This document shows, in pieces, positions 34,221 through 42,006 of a stretch of 42,112 nucleotides of DNA. The number at the start of each line of letters is the position of its first letter. Positions within the stretch are counted from its first letter, which is position 1. The stretch spans positions 1 to 42,112 of the forward strand of contig SVRU01000014.1 in assembly GCA_015064665.1 (NCBI GenBank), read 5' to 3'. This DNA comes from Oscillospiraceae bacterium. Lineage in GTDB: Bacteria; Bacillota_A; Clostridia; Oscillospirales; CAG-272. The position numbers and the translations under genes were made by a program. The notes under the pieces were generated by a model, which did no database searches, was not told the DNA's origin, and was given only the letters and a program-made list of their open reading frames with translations.

Positions 34221-34283
34221 GCCCCGGTAGCTTAAAGGAGAGCGTTGTTTACAAAGGCGTTGGTTTAAATCCGACTAAGGGCA
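34221..34283 (+). pseudogene. tRNA-like sequence with a collapsed anticodon arm
   Basis: The stretch begins GCCCCGGTAGCT like a bacterial tRNA. It can fold a D-arm (GCTT 34230-34233 with GAGC 34240-34243) and a T-arm (GTTGG 34259-34263, loop TTTAAAT, CCGAC 34271-34275), and ends GGGCA. Four acceptor pairs hold (GCCC/GGGC), then pairing breaks. Only 15 bases lie between the D and T arms, where about 22 are needed; these make a short TTGT/ACAA hairpin with no seven-base anticodon loop. No CCA is encoded. At 63 bases it cannot be a normal elongator tRNA. It is a tRNA relic or a tRNA-like RNA or leader element in front of the zinc-ribbon gene, 38 bases away. Confidence 0.6.
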
Positions 34284-34320
34284 AATATTTTAATACCTAT
34301 CAAGTGAGGAAAAGGAAACC

Positions 34321-34602
34321 ATGTACGAGGACAAGACACTGAAGTGCAAAGATTGTGGCAATGATTTCGTGTTCACAGCAGGTGAGCAGGAATTTTATGC
34401 ACAGAGAGGATTTGAGAACGAACCCTCCAGATGCAAGGAATGCCGTGCTGCAAAGAAGAACGCGCAGAGAGGTGCGAGAGAAATGTTCGCAGCTGTTTGC
34501 TCGGAGTGCGGCAAGGAATGCCAGGTGCCCTTCAAGCCTACCGAAGGCAAAGCGGTTTACTGCAGCGAGTGCTTCGCAGCAAAGAGAGCCGACAGAGCAT
34601 AA
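34321..34602 (+). CDS. Small zinc-ribbon protein (two CxxC...CxxC units)
   Basis: A 93-residue protein made of two zinc-binding units. The first has C9/C12 with C38/C41 (KCKDCG...RCKECR). The second has C60/C63 with C81/C84 (CSECG...CSEC). The first unit matches the probable zinc-binding domain (zf-trcl type) found in many short clostridial proteins; the second adds a CxxCxxxC. It is rich in Arg, Lys and Glu and has no membrane segment. Nucleic-acid binding is likely but inferred. AAAGGA lies just before the ATG. It sits after the sigma-factor gene and the tRNA-like stretch and is closed by a strong terminator, so the three are probably one transcript. Confidence 0.82.
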   Translation: MYEDKTLKCKDCGNDFVFTAGEQEFYAQRGFENEPSRCKECRAAKKNAQRGAREMFAAVCSECGKECQVPFKPTEGKAVYCSECFAAKRADRA

Positions 34603-34648
34603 TCATCGTCTTTTTTGCTATTTTTAAGCAAAGTTATACGGATTTGCA

Positions 34649-34692
34649 AAAAGAAAGCCGATACGGACAACGCCGCATCGGCTTTCTTTTTT
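34649..34692 (+). terminator. Rho-independent terminator after the zinc-ribbon gene
   Basis: AAAGAAAGCCGAT (34650-34662) pairs with ATCGGCTTTCTTT (34677-34689), followed by TTTT. It is also symmetrical enough to act on the minus strand. Confidence 0.88.
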
Positions 34693-34800
34693 ATGTATTT
34701 TCGTGCTCCGCTATCTTTCAATATGGCCGTCCGACCAGTTCAAAAATTGCCTTTGATATAATGCCTTAATATAATTATTTTATTTTTTTTAAAAAACATA

Positions 34801-34830
34801 TTGTACATTCAAGTCGAAATATGGTATAAT
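34801..34830 (+). promoter_or_regulatory. Promoter of the rlmB gene
   Basis: -35 TTGTAC (34801-34806), 18-base spacer, -10 TATAAT (34825-34830) with an upstream TGG that makes an extended -10. About 35 bases before the ATG at 34872. Confidence 0.7.
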
Positions 34831-34871
34831 AAATTGATATATTATAAGTTTTTTCGGAAAAGGTTTGCTAT

Positions 34872-35630
34872 ATGGAGAAAAATGCGAATAACGAGTTCGT
34901 TGTAGGCGGCAGAAATGCTGTTAAGGAGCTTCTATTATCCGGCAGGGATATTGATAAAATATATGTGCAAAAGGGTGAACGCGACGGTTCGATAAGAATG
35001 CTTGTCGGCAAAGCTGCAGAGCGTAAAATACCGATTGTAGAAGCTGAAAAGAGTAAAATTGATGCCATTTGCGACGGCACTCATCATCAGGGAATCGTTG
35101 CAATGGCGTCCGAACAGAATTATTCCACAATTGAAGAAATAATAGAATATGCAAATTCTCTCGGTGAAGCTCCGTTCGTCGTAATTTGCGACGGCGTTGA
35201 GGATCCTCACAATCTCGGCGCGATAATAAGAAGCGCCGAATGCTCGGGGGTGCACGGGGTTATTATACCAAAGCGCAGATCGGTTGGTTTGACGGCTACC
35301 GTTGCAAAATCAGCAGCGGGGGCGACCGCGCATATGCGGGTTGCCAGAGTCACTAATCTAGCTTCAACGGTAGATGAGCTAAAAAAACTTGGATTTTGGG
35401 TTTACGCCGCGGATATGGGTGGAGATGAATATTCTTCGGTTGATTATTCCGGCAGTGTTGCCGTCGTTCTTGGAAGCGAGGGCTTTGGAATATCCCGTCT
35501 TGTGAAGGAAAAAAGCGATTTCGTTGTTTCCATACCTCTTTACGGCAAAGTAAATTCGCTGAACGTTTCCTGTGCCGCGGCTGTAATTCTTACCGAGGTT
35601 GCAAGGCAAAAACACAAAAAACATTTGTAA
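34872..35630 (+). CDS. rlmB: 23S rRNA (guanosine-2'-O-)-methyltransferase, TrmH/SpoU family
   Basis: Methylates the 2'-O of a ribose in 23S rRNA (G2251 in E. coli) with S-adenosylmethionine. A substrate-binding domain (about 8-80) has the GRNAV start. The knotted SPOUT domain follows with its three motifs: NLGAIIR (114-120), GSEGFGIS (201-208) and IPLYGKVNSLNVS (221-233). The 252-residue length is typical. In Clostridia it is often near cysS, but here it stands apart with its own promoter and leads into the membrane-protein gene six bases downstream. A paralogue acting on another rRNA or tRNA site cannot be excluded from sequence. Confidence 0.92.
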   Translation: MEKNANNEFVVGGRNAVKELLLSGRDIDKIYVQKGERDGSIRMLVGKAAERKIPIVEAEKSKIDAICDGTHHQGIVAMASEQNYSTIEEIIEYANSLGEAPFVVICDGVEDPHNLGAIIRSAECSGVHGVIIPKRRSVGLTATVAKSAAGATAHMRVARVTNLASTVDELKKLGFWVYAADMGGDEYSSVDYSGSVAVVLGSEGFGISRLVKEKSDFVVSIPLYGKVNSLNVSCAAAVILTEVARQKHKKHL

Positions 35631-35636
35631 TTTTAA

Positions 35637-38147
35637 ATGGGGGAAAGAACGTTGCAAGGAAAAAATAGTAATTCTCAGAATTCTATTAAAGCAATTCTTG
35701 ATGAAATGTCGCAGGATAAAGGTGCCGCGTCTATTAATACTGCCGAAGAAAAGTCCGGCTTGGATTTCAGCTTCAGTAACGACCCCGAGCCCGAACGCGA
35801 GGTGCGGGTCGAATTTAAAGCAGAAACTAAAAAAGAAAAGAAGACCGAGATTCACGTTCCCGAAAAATTTACGGCGGGACCGAAATATAATTCGAAACCC
35901 GAGCCTCAAAAGGTGCAGGGGGTTATGGTTACCTACGTTCCGCGTTTTACGGGTATAGGTGATAATTATCGCATGTCGGATGAGCCGAGAAAGGAATTTA
36001 CTCATAAGGCGCTTAAAAATTCCGATGTAAATTCCGCAACGGCTGAATACGAGGAGGATATCGATCCTACGGCAGAAATTGATGAGGCTTCGACCGATAA
36101 CGCAGTTCAGGTTAAACCGGGCAAAACTGAAATTCTCGAAACCGAATCCTCTTCGAAGATATTTAAGTTTGACGTGAGCGCACCGCAGAATAGCGCGCTC
36201 GCAAAGGAAGAGAGCCATGTCGAAGAGGAGCTGTCTCCCGTCGAAGATGAGCAGGTCGCGGAAGAACAGCCTGAGGTACTGGATGTTGACGAGTATAGAA
36301 TACCCGATCCGACGGATCTTCCCGTAGAGTTTGAAAACGCTGCCTTTACGTCAATGGTTGCAAGCAGCGTGCTTGAGGATTCTCCCGACGGCACGGTAAT
36401 AGATTATAACGAAAAAAAGACTAAGGAATATGCTTCGTATGCGCAACGTGATTCAATAAAGGACCGTTTTATTGATACCGTAATCAGTATATACGTCCGT
36501 TTCTTTGCCGCGCTTGTTTTGACGGCTATCGTCGCCTTTGCCGAGTGCGCGTTTGCTTTGGGCGCTGATATCCCCGCCGTGCTTGGGTTGTCTGCCGTCC
36601 CGGGCGCTATGGCTTTGCTTGATTTTCAATTTGTAATCTGTATTTATCTTTTGGCGTTGCCCGAAACCGTCGTGGCTGTCAGAAACCTTATTCGCCGAAA
36701 GCTGACGCCTGAGCTGTTTTTGACGGCTTGCTTTGTGATTTTAACGGTATATACGTTGGTCGTTACACTTCAATCTCCTGCGAAGTATGCGCTTTTCGGT
36801 CTGCTGTTCGCCGTTTTTTCAATCGCTTCTATAGCGGCGTCATTCTTCAAAACGTCAGCCGATTTTACAGCGTTTAAAAGAGCGTCGAGAAACGGCGAGA
36901 AGCACGTCATAGATAATGCGTATACGAGAAATCTGGAACGCGAAAATGCAGCCCTTGACGGAGTGGTTGAGGAGCACAAGTCGAAAACGGCACGCACCTT
37001 CAGGACTCTCTTTGTGTCCGATTTCTTCAAGCGCACGTCGGTGTGCGCTGAAAATAGGTTCAACATACTTATGATTCTTGGCGTGAGCTTCGGTGCATCA
37101 ATCGTTGTCGGTTCAATATCTCTGTTTATTCCGGGCGGTTGGATAAGCGCAATAACGGGATTTGCATTAACGTTTATGCTTTCTTGTCCCTCAGCATCGA
37201 TTCTGATTCGTAAAGTGTCGTATTTTCACGTATCGCGTGAGGCGGAAGGCGAGAGGTCGTCTATTATCGGTGAGCGTTCGCTCTCTGAATATTCCGGCGT
37301 TGACGTAATAACCTTTGAGGATACGGAGGTTTTTGGTGAGGAGGACGTAACTCTTCAGCGCATTATGCTTTACGGAAACAGTGAGAATCTGTCAAAAGCG
37401 CTGCGCCAGAGCGCTGCCGTATTTATGAACGTTGGCGGACCTCTCGACGTTTTGTTCTCGAATTCCCTTGACAGAAAATGTGCTCCCGCAGGCGCACCCT
37501 GCCTTGAAATCAACGGCACGAGCGGAATGGTTGACGGTCATCGTGTTGATGCCGGAACTATCGATTATATACTTTCAAAAGGCGCAAAATTGCCTGCAGA
37601 AGAGAATTTCGCTCACGAAAAAATAAATAATTCGACCAAGGTCGTTTTTGTTGCCGAAGACGGCGTAGTGTATGCGAAATTCTATATAAGATATTCCTTC
37701 TCCGAGGACTTTTCTATGCTTCTTCCGATTCTTGAGGACGCGAATATTACTCCCTTGGTTTACACGCGCGATCCCAACGTAACGCCCGAGCTCATCAACG
37801 TGTTGACCGCCGGCTCGGGAAAAGTGAGAATAATCAGAAGGTCCGACGTGCGCAGCGGAGAAGTTATTTACCGCAGAGCAAGCGCGGGAATCGTCACCAA
37901 CGGTGATAAATCGAATGCAATTAATATGATCTTGCTCTCGAAAAAATACGACGTCTTGCAATCTCGTCTCGGCGTTGCAGAGCTTGTTGCAATGACGGTA
38001 GGCGCCGTTCTTGCGGCGGTTATGTCAATAATCGGAGCAACCTTTGTTCCGTCTCTCGTGTTTGCCGGAGTACAGGCTGTCGGATGCGCCGCTCTATACC
38101 TTTCAAGCATGATCTGCTTCCGGTTTTTAAAACGCAAAAAGCAATAA
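35637..38147 (+). CDS. Degenerate P-type ATPase-like membrane protein (catalytic motif lost)
   Basis: An 836-residue protein. Residues 1-270 are acidic, disordered-looking cytoplasmic sequence. Membrane helices are near 285-308, 314-340, 359-378, 385-404, 474-498 and 500-526. A soluble domain spans about 530-775, and two helices (about 785-830) close the protein. This is the P1B ATPase plan, with C517-P518-S519 where CPC/CPx stands. Some 43 residues later, where FDKTGTLT should be, the sequence reads FEDTEVFG (560-567): the phosphorylated Asp is Glu 561 and the KTGT is gone. The hinge TGD reads T-R-D (710-712), and GDGxND is not recognisable. Pump activity is therefore unlikely. ATG 35637 lacks a ribosome site; TTG 35652 after GGGGGAAAG is an alternative start. 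It lies between rlmB and the TIGR03960 gene. Confidence 0.7.
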   Translation: MGERTLQGKNSNSQNSIKAILDEMSQDKGAASINTAEEKSGLDFSFSNDPEPEREVRVEFKAETKKEKKTEIHVPEKFTAGPKYNSKPEPQKVQGVMVTYVPRFTGIGDNYRMSDEPRKEFTHKALKNSDVNSATAEYEEDIDPTAEIDEASTDNAVQVKPGKTEILETESSSKIFKFDVSAPQNSALAKEESHVEEELSPVEDEQVAEEQPEVLDVDEYRIPDPTDLPVEFENAAFTSMVASSVLEDSPDGTVIDYNEKKTKEYASYAQRDSIKDRFIDTVISIYVRFFAALVLTAIVAFAECAFALGADIPAVLGLSAVPGAMALLDFQFVICIYLLALPETVVAVRNLIRRKLTPELFLTACFVILTVYTLVVTLQSPAKYALFGLLFAVFSIASIAASFFKTSADFTAFKRASRNGEKHVIDNAYTRNLERENAALDGVVEEHKSKTARTFRTLFVSDFFKRTSVCAENRFNILMILGVSFGASIVVGSISLFIPGGWISAITGFALTFMLSCPSASILIRKVSYFHVSREAEGERSSIIGERSLSEYSGVDVITFEDTEVFGEEDVTLQRIMLYGNSENLSKALRQSAAVFMNVGGPLDVLFSNSLDRKCAPAGAPCLEINGTSGMVDGHRVDAGTIDYILSKGAKLPAEENFAHEKINNSTKVVFVAEDGVVYAKFYIRYSFSEDFSMLLPILEDANITPLVYTRDPNVTPELINVLTAGSGKVRIIRRSDVRSGEVIYRRASAGIVTNGDKSNAINMILLSKKYDVLQSRLGVAELVAMTVGAVLAAVMSIIGATFVPSLVFAGVQAVGCAALYLSSMICFRFLKRKKQ

Positions 38148-38160
38148 AGGATAATATAAT

Positions 38161-40011
38161 ATGACAAGTAGTCAAAATATTTCTTCGGTTTTAAAGTCGG
38201 TAAACAAACCCGGCAGATACATTGGCGGAGAATATAACAGTGTAATTAAAAGCAAAGCGGACGTTAAGTGCCGCTTTGCCTTCTGTTTTCCGGACACGTA
38301 TGAAATCGGTATGTCTAATCTCGGTGTCAGAATTCTCTACGACGTACTGAATAAGGATAAAGATATATGGTGCGAGAGAGTATACGCTCCTTGGACTGAT
38401 ATGAAAGAAAAAATGGAGCAATATTCGATTGCTCTTTCCGCTATGGAGAGCGGTGACGAGCTTAGGGCGTTTGACCTTGTTGGATTCTCTCTGCAGTACG
38501 AGCTTTGTTACACTACTGCGCTTGCAATGATAAAGCTTGCGGGAATACCTCTCTATTCAAAGGACAGAGGAGAGGATATTCCTATTATAATAGGAGGCGG
38601 CCCCTGCGTTTATAACCCCGAGCCTATTGCCGATTTCTTTGATCTCATAAATGTTGGCGAGGGAGAAGAGGTTCTTCTTGAGATAAGCCATCTCTATATT
38701 GAGATGAAAGAGAAGGGGACTTACACGAGGGAGGCGTTTCTTCGCGCCGCTTCGCATATAGAGGGAGTTTATATTCCTTCGCTTTACGAGGTTTTCTATA
38801 ACGCGGACGGAACGATAAAGGAATACAAGCCTCTCCATGAGGACGTGCCAAAGAAGATAACGAAGAGAATTATAGCCGATCTTGATAAGGTTTCCTATCC
38901 CGAAAAGCTGGTTATGCCGTATGTTGAAACAGTTCACGACAGAATAGTGCTTGAGGTTTACCGCGGATGCGTTCGCGGATGCCGTTTCTGTCAGGCGGGT
39001 ATGGTTTACCGTCCTGTAAGAGAAAAATCTCCCGAGGTGCTTTGCAGGGCGGCAAAGTGTCTTTACGAGAATTCCGGATACGATGAAATTTCGCTTATCT
39101 CGCTCTCTATCAGCGATTATTCGCAGCTTCGCGAGCTTACCGACGGTCTTTTGTCGTGGACGGACGATGCCCGCGTAAGTCTTTCGCTTCCGTCACTCAG
39201 GCTTGACAGCTTCTCGGAGGAGCTGATGCAGAAGATTTCAAGCGTCAGAACGGGCGGTTTAACCTTTGCTCCCGAGGCGGGAACGCAGCGATTACGTGAC
39301 GTTATAAACAAAAACGTGACCGAGGATGATCTTCGAAATGCTGTTCTCACTGCTTTTAAGGGGGGGAAGAGCAGTGTGAAGCTTTACTTTATGAACGGAC
39401 TTCCGACCGAAACTCTTGAGGACGTAGAAGGAATCGCAAAGCTCGGAAAGACGGTTGTTGATACTTATTTTTCAATTCCAAAGCCGGAACGTCCGCGCGG
39501 TCTTGGCATTACTCTGAGTGTTGCGTGCTTTATCCCCAAGCCCTTTACGCCTTTCCAGTGGGAAAAGCAGGATTCAATGGAGCAGTTGGCAGAAAAGCAA
39601 CGGCATCTCAAGGAATGCATAACCGATAAAAGAATAAAATACAACTATCACGATGCCAAAGGTTCAAGAATTGAAGCGGTTCTTGCAAGAGGCGACCGAC
39701 GTCTTGCTCCCGCGCTTGCGCTTGCCGTTAACGAAGGAGCGATTCTCGACGCTTGGGACGAGTTCTTTGACTATGAGCGTTGGCTCAGCGTTTTTGAAAG
39801 AACCGGCGTTGACCCCGATTTCTACACCACACGCGGATTCGGACTTGACGAGGTTCTTCCTTGGGATATTATTGATTGCGGCGTTTCAAAGCAGTATCTT
39901 TTAAGCGAGAGAAAAAAAGCATACGAGGGTGTAACCACACCGCCGTGTATGGAGCATTGCAACGGCTGCGGTGCAAATAAACTTGGAGGTAAAAACAAAT
40001 GGTGCAGGTAA
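38161..40011 (+). CDS. B12-binding-type radical SAM protein, TIGR03960 family
   Basis: A 616-residue radical SAM enzyme. The N-terminal part (about 30-190) resembles a B12-binding-like domain. The radical SAM cluster motif CxxxCxxC is C270, C274 and C277 in YRGCVRGCRFCQAG. The barrel (about 260-480) includes the SLSLPSLRLD and TFAPEAGTQRLRD segments, and the C-terminal part ends in a cysteine-rich tail (MEHCNGCGANK). The family is widespread in Clostridia and is almost always linked or fused to a TIGR03936 partner, which here is the next gene overlapping by 13 bases. The reaction is not established. AAAGGA lies upstream of the ATG, 14 bases after the preceding gene. Confidence 0.9.
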   Translation: MTSSQNISSVLKSVNKPGRYIGGEYNSVIKSKADVKCRFAFCFPDTYEIGMSNLGVRILYDVLNKDKDIWCERVYAPWTDMKEKMEQYSIALSAMESGDELRAFDLVGFSLQYELCYTTALAMIKLAGIPLYSKDRGEDIPIIIGGGPCVYNPEPIADFFDLINVGEGEEVLLEISHLYIEMKEKGTYTREAFLRAASHIEGVYIPSLYEVFYNADGTIKEYKPLHEDVPKKITKRIIADLDKVSYPEKLVMPYVETVHDRIVLEVYRGCVRGCRFCQAGMVYRPVREKSPEVLCRAAKCLYENSGYDEISLISLSISDYSQLRELTDGLLSWTDDARVSLSLPSLRLDSFSEELMQKISSVRTGGLTFAPEAGTQRLRDVINKNVTEDDLRNAVLTAFKGGKSSVKLYFMNGLPTETLEDVEGIAKLGKTVVDTYFSIPKPERPRGLGITLSVACFIPKPFTPFQWEKQDSMEQLAEKQRHLKECITDKRIKYNYHDAKGSRIEAVLARGDRRLAPALALAVNEGAILDAWDEFFDYERWLSVFERTGVDPDFYTTRGFGLDEVLPWDIIDCGVSKQYLLSERKKAYEGVTTPPCMEHCNGCGANKLGGKNKWCR

Positions 40012-40697
40012 ATAATACTCCCATAGTTCTCCGAGTCAGGTTCAGAAAGGTAGGGAAGCTTCAGTATATTTCTCACCTTGACCTTGTGCGCACTATGCAT
40101 AAAATTATAGTGCGTGCAAAGCTTCCGCTTTGGTATACCGAGGGATTTAATCCAAAGCCGAAAATGGTGTTTGCCGCGCCGCTTTCCATAGGAACCGAAA
40201 GTCTTTGTGAATACATGGACCTGCGCTTAACCGAGCGAATGGATACGGCAGAGGCGTTGCGCCGCCTTAACGAAAATCTTACCGATGAGATGCAGGCTTC
40301 GGATGCTTATTATCCAACCTCAAAGCTTACCGATTTAAAATGGCTCTCCTACACCGTTGCCATAAAAACGAACGGAGCGTCGGACTCATTGGCTAAGCTT
40401 TGCGAGGATGTCTTGGTTGCCGATTGCGTAAACGTTGAAAAACGCACGAAAAGCGGCGAAAATACCATGGTGAATATCCGCCCGCTGATAAAAAGCGTAA
40501 AAACCGATTTTGACGGCGAGAACATTCGTATATCATGCGTCCTTTCCGCTGATGCATCGGCATTCCTTAATCCCGAATACGTAATCAAAGCATTGAGGGA
40601 AAAGCTGAATATTCTTTCCGACGATGATTTGACGAAGGAATACTACTCAATAATGCGCGAGAATGCGTATCTTGCGGATATGAATGAATTCAGATAA
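39999..40697 (+). CDS. Radical SAM-associated protein, TIGR03936 (DUF2344) family
   Basis: A 232-residue protein with the DUF2344 opening LRVRFRKVGKLQYISHLDLVRTMHKIIVRA, given here as a description of residues 11-40: it includes the family's F-x-K-x-G-x-x-x-x-x-S-H-x-D-L pattern. A GFNPKPKMVFAAPLSIGTES segment (about 50-69) follows. In many species this domain is fused to the C-terminus of the TIGR03960 protein; here it is a separate gene whose start lies 13 bases inside the TIGR03960 gene, preceded by a GGAGG site. Function unknown, presumably a substrate or partner subunit of the radical SAM enzyme. Its 3' end overlaps the convergent DUF4363 gene by 8 bases. Confidence 0.88.
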   Translation: MVQVNNTPIVLRVRFRKVGKLQYISHLDLVRTMHKIIVRAKLPLWYTEGFNPKPKMVFAAPLSIGTESLCEYMDLRLTERMDTAEALRRLNENLTDEMQASDAYYPTSKLTDLKWLSYTVAIKTNGASDSLAKLCEDVLVADCVNVEKRTKSGENTMVNIRPLIKSVKTDFDGENIRISCVLSADASAFLNPEYVIKALREKLNILSDDDLTKEYYSIMRENAYLADMNEFR

Positions 40698-41058
40698 TAC
40701 TTTCTAAATTTATACCCGAAAGCCGTCCGAGGTGTCTTAATGCATCTTCAAGACGGCTTTTTATCGTTATAACGCTTGTTTTCATTCCCGCCTCTGCTGC
40801 TCCTATGATATCGGAAAAGCTCTCGTCAATGTTGGTAAGATCGTCGTGGCTTACCGTAATGCTTATAAATCTCTCAGCTTTTTTAAAGCTTGCGTAGATT
40901 TCTTTCAGTTTGTTTGATGTCATCTCAAGGTTGTTAGTGTCGATTTCTTTTATGGCATCTGCAAATTTTTCGGTTGTTTTTGATATATAAATTGAATTGC
41001 CTATTATTGATACGAAAACGGTGAATAGGCATATTACTGCAAATCTGACGGCTCTCAC
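40690..41058 (-). CDS. DUF4363 family membrane-anchored protein
   Basis: A 122-residue protein with one N-terminal membrane helix (about 5-26) and a helical, charged extracellular or cytoplasmic part. This matches DUF4363, a family of unknown function in spore-forming Firmicutes that regularly follows a DUF421 gene. It starts with GTG 41058, overlapping the stop of the DUF421 gene (GTGA), with AAGGA upstream. The C-terminal 20 codons double, on the other strand, as a terminator for the TIGR03936 gene. Confidence 0.82.
   Translation of the reverse strand: MRAVRFAVICLFTVFVSIIGNSIYISKTTEKFADAIKEIDTNNLEMTSNKLKEIYASFKKAERFISITVSHDDLTNIDESFSDIIGAAEAGMKTSVITIKSRLEDALRHLGRLSGINLESII
40719..40764 (+). 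terminator. Terminator of the rlmB-TIGR03936 operon, inside the convergent gene
   Basis: AAGCCGTC (40720-40727) pairs with GACGGCTT (40752-40759), followed by TTTAT. It is 25 bases beyond the TIGR03936 stop but lies within the coding region of the minus-strand DUF4363 gene. The loop is large (24 bases). Confidence 0.55.
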
Positions 41059-41690
41059 TTGTCTTTTTCCTTCCTAATTATATATGTTTCTCCGTTGTCG
41101 TTTGCGGTCATAAGAAAAACGTCGGCTGACTTTGCGTTGTGTTTCTTTAGCTCTTTTGTCAGCCAAGCATCGTCATATCCAAGATATGCAAGCGTTTTTT
41201 TGTCCGTCTCCGTGTCCACGATGACGGTGTGGGAAAAGCTTGAAGAGTCCGATTTTTGAAACACTGAAATTTTTCCGTTGGATTCCAGTACTGCATAGTA
41301 AATATCTTTGATATCCGCCACGCCTTGCATTCTCAGTTCGCACAAAAGCTCGTTTACAGACATTCTGTTGTCAGCTAAAGCACTTTGAATAAGTTTTCCG
41401 CGGTATATGAGGAAGATAGGCTCTCCTTCAACGAGTCCCTTAAGCTTTTCGGATTTGTTTTTAACCGAAGATATTATAATTTCAAGACATGCGATAATTA
41501 TTATCGGTATTATGGCGTTTAGAATAGGAATATCAGGATCGGCAATTGGCAAAGCCGCCACCTCTGAAACTACCAGCGTTGAAACAAGCTCACCGATTTC
41601 AAGCTCGCTTATCTGTCTTTTTCCCATGATTTTTAAGGTAAAAACCAAAAAAATGTAAATAATTACCGTTCGAATGAAAATAGAAGCCAT
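41055..41690 (-). CDS. DUF421 family membrane protein (YetF/YdfS-like)
   Basis: A 211-residue protein with three N-terminal membrane helices (about 3-20, 37-52, 56-75). The GKRQISELEIGELVSTLVVSEVAALP segment (about 23-48) typical of DUF421 joins helices 1 and 2. A cytoplasmic alpha/beta domain (about 80-210) carries a GEPIFLIYRGKL segment and an N-R-M-S-V-N-E-L-L-x-E-L-R motif. The family includes the Bacillus YetF/YdfS spore-membrane proteins. A GGGGGGA ribosome site precedes the ATG. Together with the DUF4363 gene it forms a two-gene operon often seen in Clostridia. The molecular role is not known; no promoter with clear boxes was found in 41691-41770. Confidence 0.85.
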   Translation of the reverse strand: MASIFIRTVIIYIFLVFTLKIMGKRQISELEIGELVSTLVVSEVAALPIADPDIPILNAIIPIIIIACLEIIISSVKNKSEKLKGLVEGEPIFLIYRGKLIQSALADNRMSVNELLCELRMQGVADIKDIYYAVLESNGKISVFQKSDSSSFSHTVIVDTETDKKTLAYLGYDDAWLTKELKKHNAKSADVFLMTANDNGETYIIRKEKDK

Positions 41691-41715
41691 ATTAAATCCC
41701 CCCTATTTGAAATTA

Positions 41716-41800
41716 TTTCGTGAAATTTTAAAAAAATTCGAAAAATAATTCAAAAAAATTTGATAAAAGGGTTGACAACGAAAAAAAACGGTGATATAAT
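41716..41800 (+). promoter_or_regulatory. rRNA operon promoter with AT-rich UP region
   Basis: Perfect -35 TTGACA (41772-41777), 17-base spacer, perfect -10 TATAAT (41795-41800). An A/T-run sequence at 41716-41771 looks like an UP element for the alpha subunit. It also faces away from the DUF421 gene (divergent). Confidence 0.85.
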
Positions 41801-41806
41801 ATAAAG

Positions 41807-42006
41807 GCTCTCGCTGAGCAGCGGCAGCACTTGGTCATTGAAAATTGAACAACAAGAAATTTCTTATAAGCACTGAAAAGTGCAGAGGAATCTCGTTAAA
41901 CACTTTGAAAGAGAAAAAAATACTCAAGAAGTAAGAAGAAGCTAAGACAAATTTAGCTCTAAAGAAGGTATCAACTCTGTTGTGAGACAGAGAGAAGATA
42001 TACAAT
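41807..42006 (+). ncRNA. 16S rRNA leader
   Basis: About 200 bases of transcribed leader between the promoter and the 16S sequence. It carries the ATTGAAAATTGAACA phrase near 41838 that is typical of Firmicute rRNA leaders, a perfect AAGAAATTTCTT palindrome (41854-41865) and A-rich stretches likely used for antitermination and RNase III processing. No ORF is present. Confidence 0.7.

Noticed and set aside
34244..34267. Tiny frame (TTG start, seven codons) after AAAGGAG, a possible leader peptide
   Set aside because: It lies wholly within the tRNA-like stretch, where AAAGGAGAGC is better explained as the D-loop and D-stem; seven codons cannot be supported.
35379..36218. 279-codon minus-strand open frame across the rlmB end and the next gene
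   Set aside because: It is antisense to two well-supported genes and has no ribosome site.
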